A stretch of 53,431 bases of DNA, from positions 1 through 53,431 of the forward strand of contig NZ_BOLX01000013.1 in the NCBI RefSeq assembly GCF_016861915.1, read 5' to 3'. The notes below the pieces were generated by a model. The model searched no databases. It saw nothing but the letters and a program-made list of their open reading frames with translations, and was not told the DNA's origin. The position numbers were made by a program, and so were the translations under genes. This DNA comes from Apilactobacillus nanyangensis. GTDB lineage: Bacteria > Bacillota > Bacilli > Lactobacillales > Lactobacillaceae. Each line of letters begins with the position of its first letter. Within the stretch, counting starts at the first letter, position 1. Below are positions 53,358 through 53,431 of this stretch, in pieces.

Positions 53358-53431
53358 TGACCTGAACCCCTAAAATTGGAAGATGGTTATGCTATTTTCT
53401 GGGAGGAATTGATCCGGTATTCAACCGGTGA
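53358..53431 (-). mobile_element. End of an IS3-family insertion sequence (inverted copy)
   Basis: The 74 bp are the exact reverse complement of 3-76: terminal repeat starting TGACCTGAACCCC, tail and transposase C-terminal codons. Neighbouring bases outside the two copies differ (CTA at one end, CCC at the other), so they are two separate insertions, not one composite event with shared target duplication. Confidence 0.85.
53387..53431 (-). CDS. IS3-family transposase OrfB, C-terminal fragment (partial)
   Basis: Same 14 final codons as at the left end, on the opposite strand, cut off by the window edge. Confidence 0.8.
   Translation of the reverse strand, partial: SPVEYRINSSQKIA

Noticed and set aside
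1-53431. Composite transposon carrying the whole 53-kb region
   Set aside because: Inverted IS ends at both borders would fit, but flanking bases differ, both ends point with the same IS terminus outward-in, and the content is housekeeping chromosomal genes; a contig broken at repeated IS copies is simpler.
1-53431. CRISPR arrays, phage genes, tRNA or rRNA genes
   Set aside because: No regularly spaced repeats, phage structural genes, or tRNA/rRNA-like sequences were seen on reading through; the Cas4-like domain at 24 kb is part of a repair-type helicase fusion and is not near any cas gene.

Overview
ORGANISM AND WINDOW. This is low-GC Firmicutes DNA with strong Shine-Dalgarno sites, TTG/ATG starts and many T-box, riboswitch and hairpin-terminator signals. 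Gene content points to Lactobacillaceae, probably the heterofermentative/Leuconostoc-like side: an archaeal-type PEP carboxylase (known from Leuconostoc and Oenococcus), a 6-phosphogluconolactonase, many amino-acid permeases and drug-type MFS pumps, and YkoEDC thiamine uptake. The window looks like one whole contig. Both ends are the same 74-bp end of an IS3-family element (orfB C-terminus plus terminal repeat) in opposite orientation, so the assembly probably broke in a repeated IS. Species cannot be fixed from this sequence.

LAYOUT. 1-1.5 kb: IS end, then two tandem VIT/CCC1 metal transporters behind PerR-box-like sites. 1.5-4.5 kb: aspartate aminotransferase + PEP carboxylase behind a leader with an intrinsic terminator. 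4.5-7 kb: MFS pump, a possible two-repeat Sm-like protein and a CHY zinc-finger protein. 7-17 kb: the complete acetyl-pathway for diaminopimelate/lysine: lysC-dapF on the minus strand, and a lysine-riboswitch operon lysA-dapH-deacetylase-dapA-dapB-patA followed by asd. 17-20.8 kb: PerR, a GNAT-like protein, and mmuM-mmuP behind a methionine (AUG) T-box. 20.9-29 kb: lactonase, a nuclease-helicase fusion that has lost its Fe-S cysteines, DUF2798 protein, DegV, an aberrant aquaporin, and an MFS pump behind a three-way-junction RNA leader. 29-33 kb: purine permease with guanine riboswitch, asparaginase, a protein with four Sm/Hfq-like repeats. 33-36 kb: thiamine ECF transporter with TPP riboswitch. 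36-46 kb: D,D-carboxypeptidase, membrane protein, MFS, amino-acid permease with divergent LysR regulator, FAD protein, PEBP protein, SPOR-like membrane protein, beta-hydroxyacid dehydrogenase. 46-49 kb: TrpXYZ-type ABC importer behind what reads as a tryptophan leader-peptide attenuator. 49-53.4 kb: permease, VOC protein, ABC-F protein, a small membrane protein with an apparent ATC start, second IS end.

HOW IT FITS. PEP -> oxaloacetate -> aspartate -> aspartyl phosphate -> semialdehyde -> DAP -> lysine is encoded almost entirely between 1.8 and 17.1 kb. At least five different RNA-based controls (lysine, guanine and TPP riboswitches, Met T-box, putative Trp attenuator) sense nutrients that the adjacent genes make or import. 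The strongest candidates for something undescribed are the Trp leader-peptide relay upstream of trpXYZ, the multi-Sm-repeat proteins, and the structured leader of the 27-kb MFS gene.
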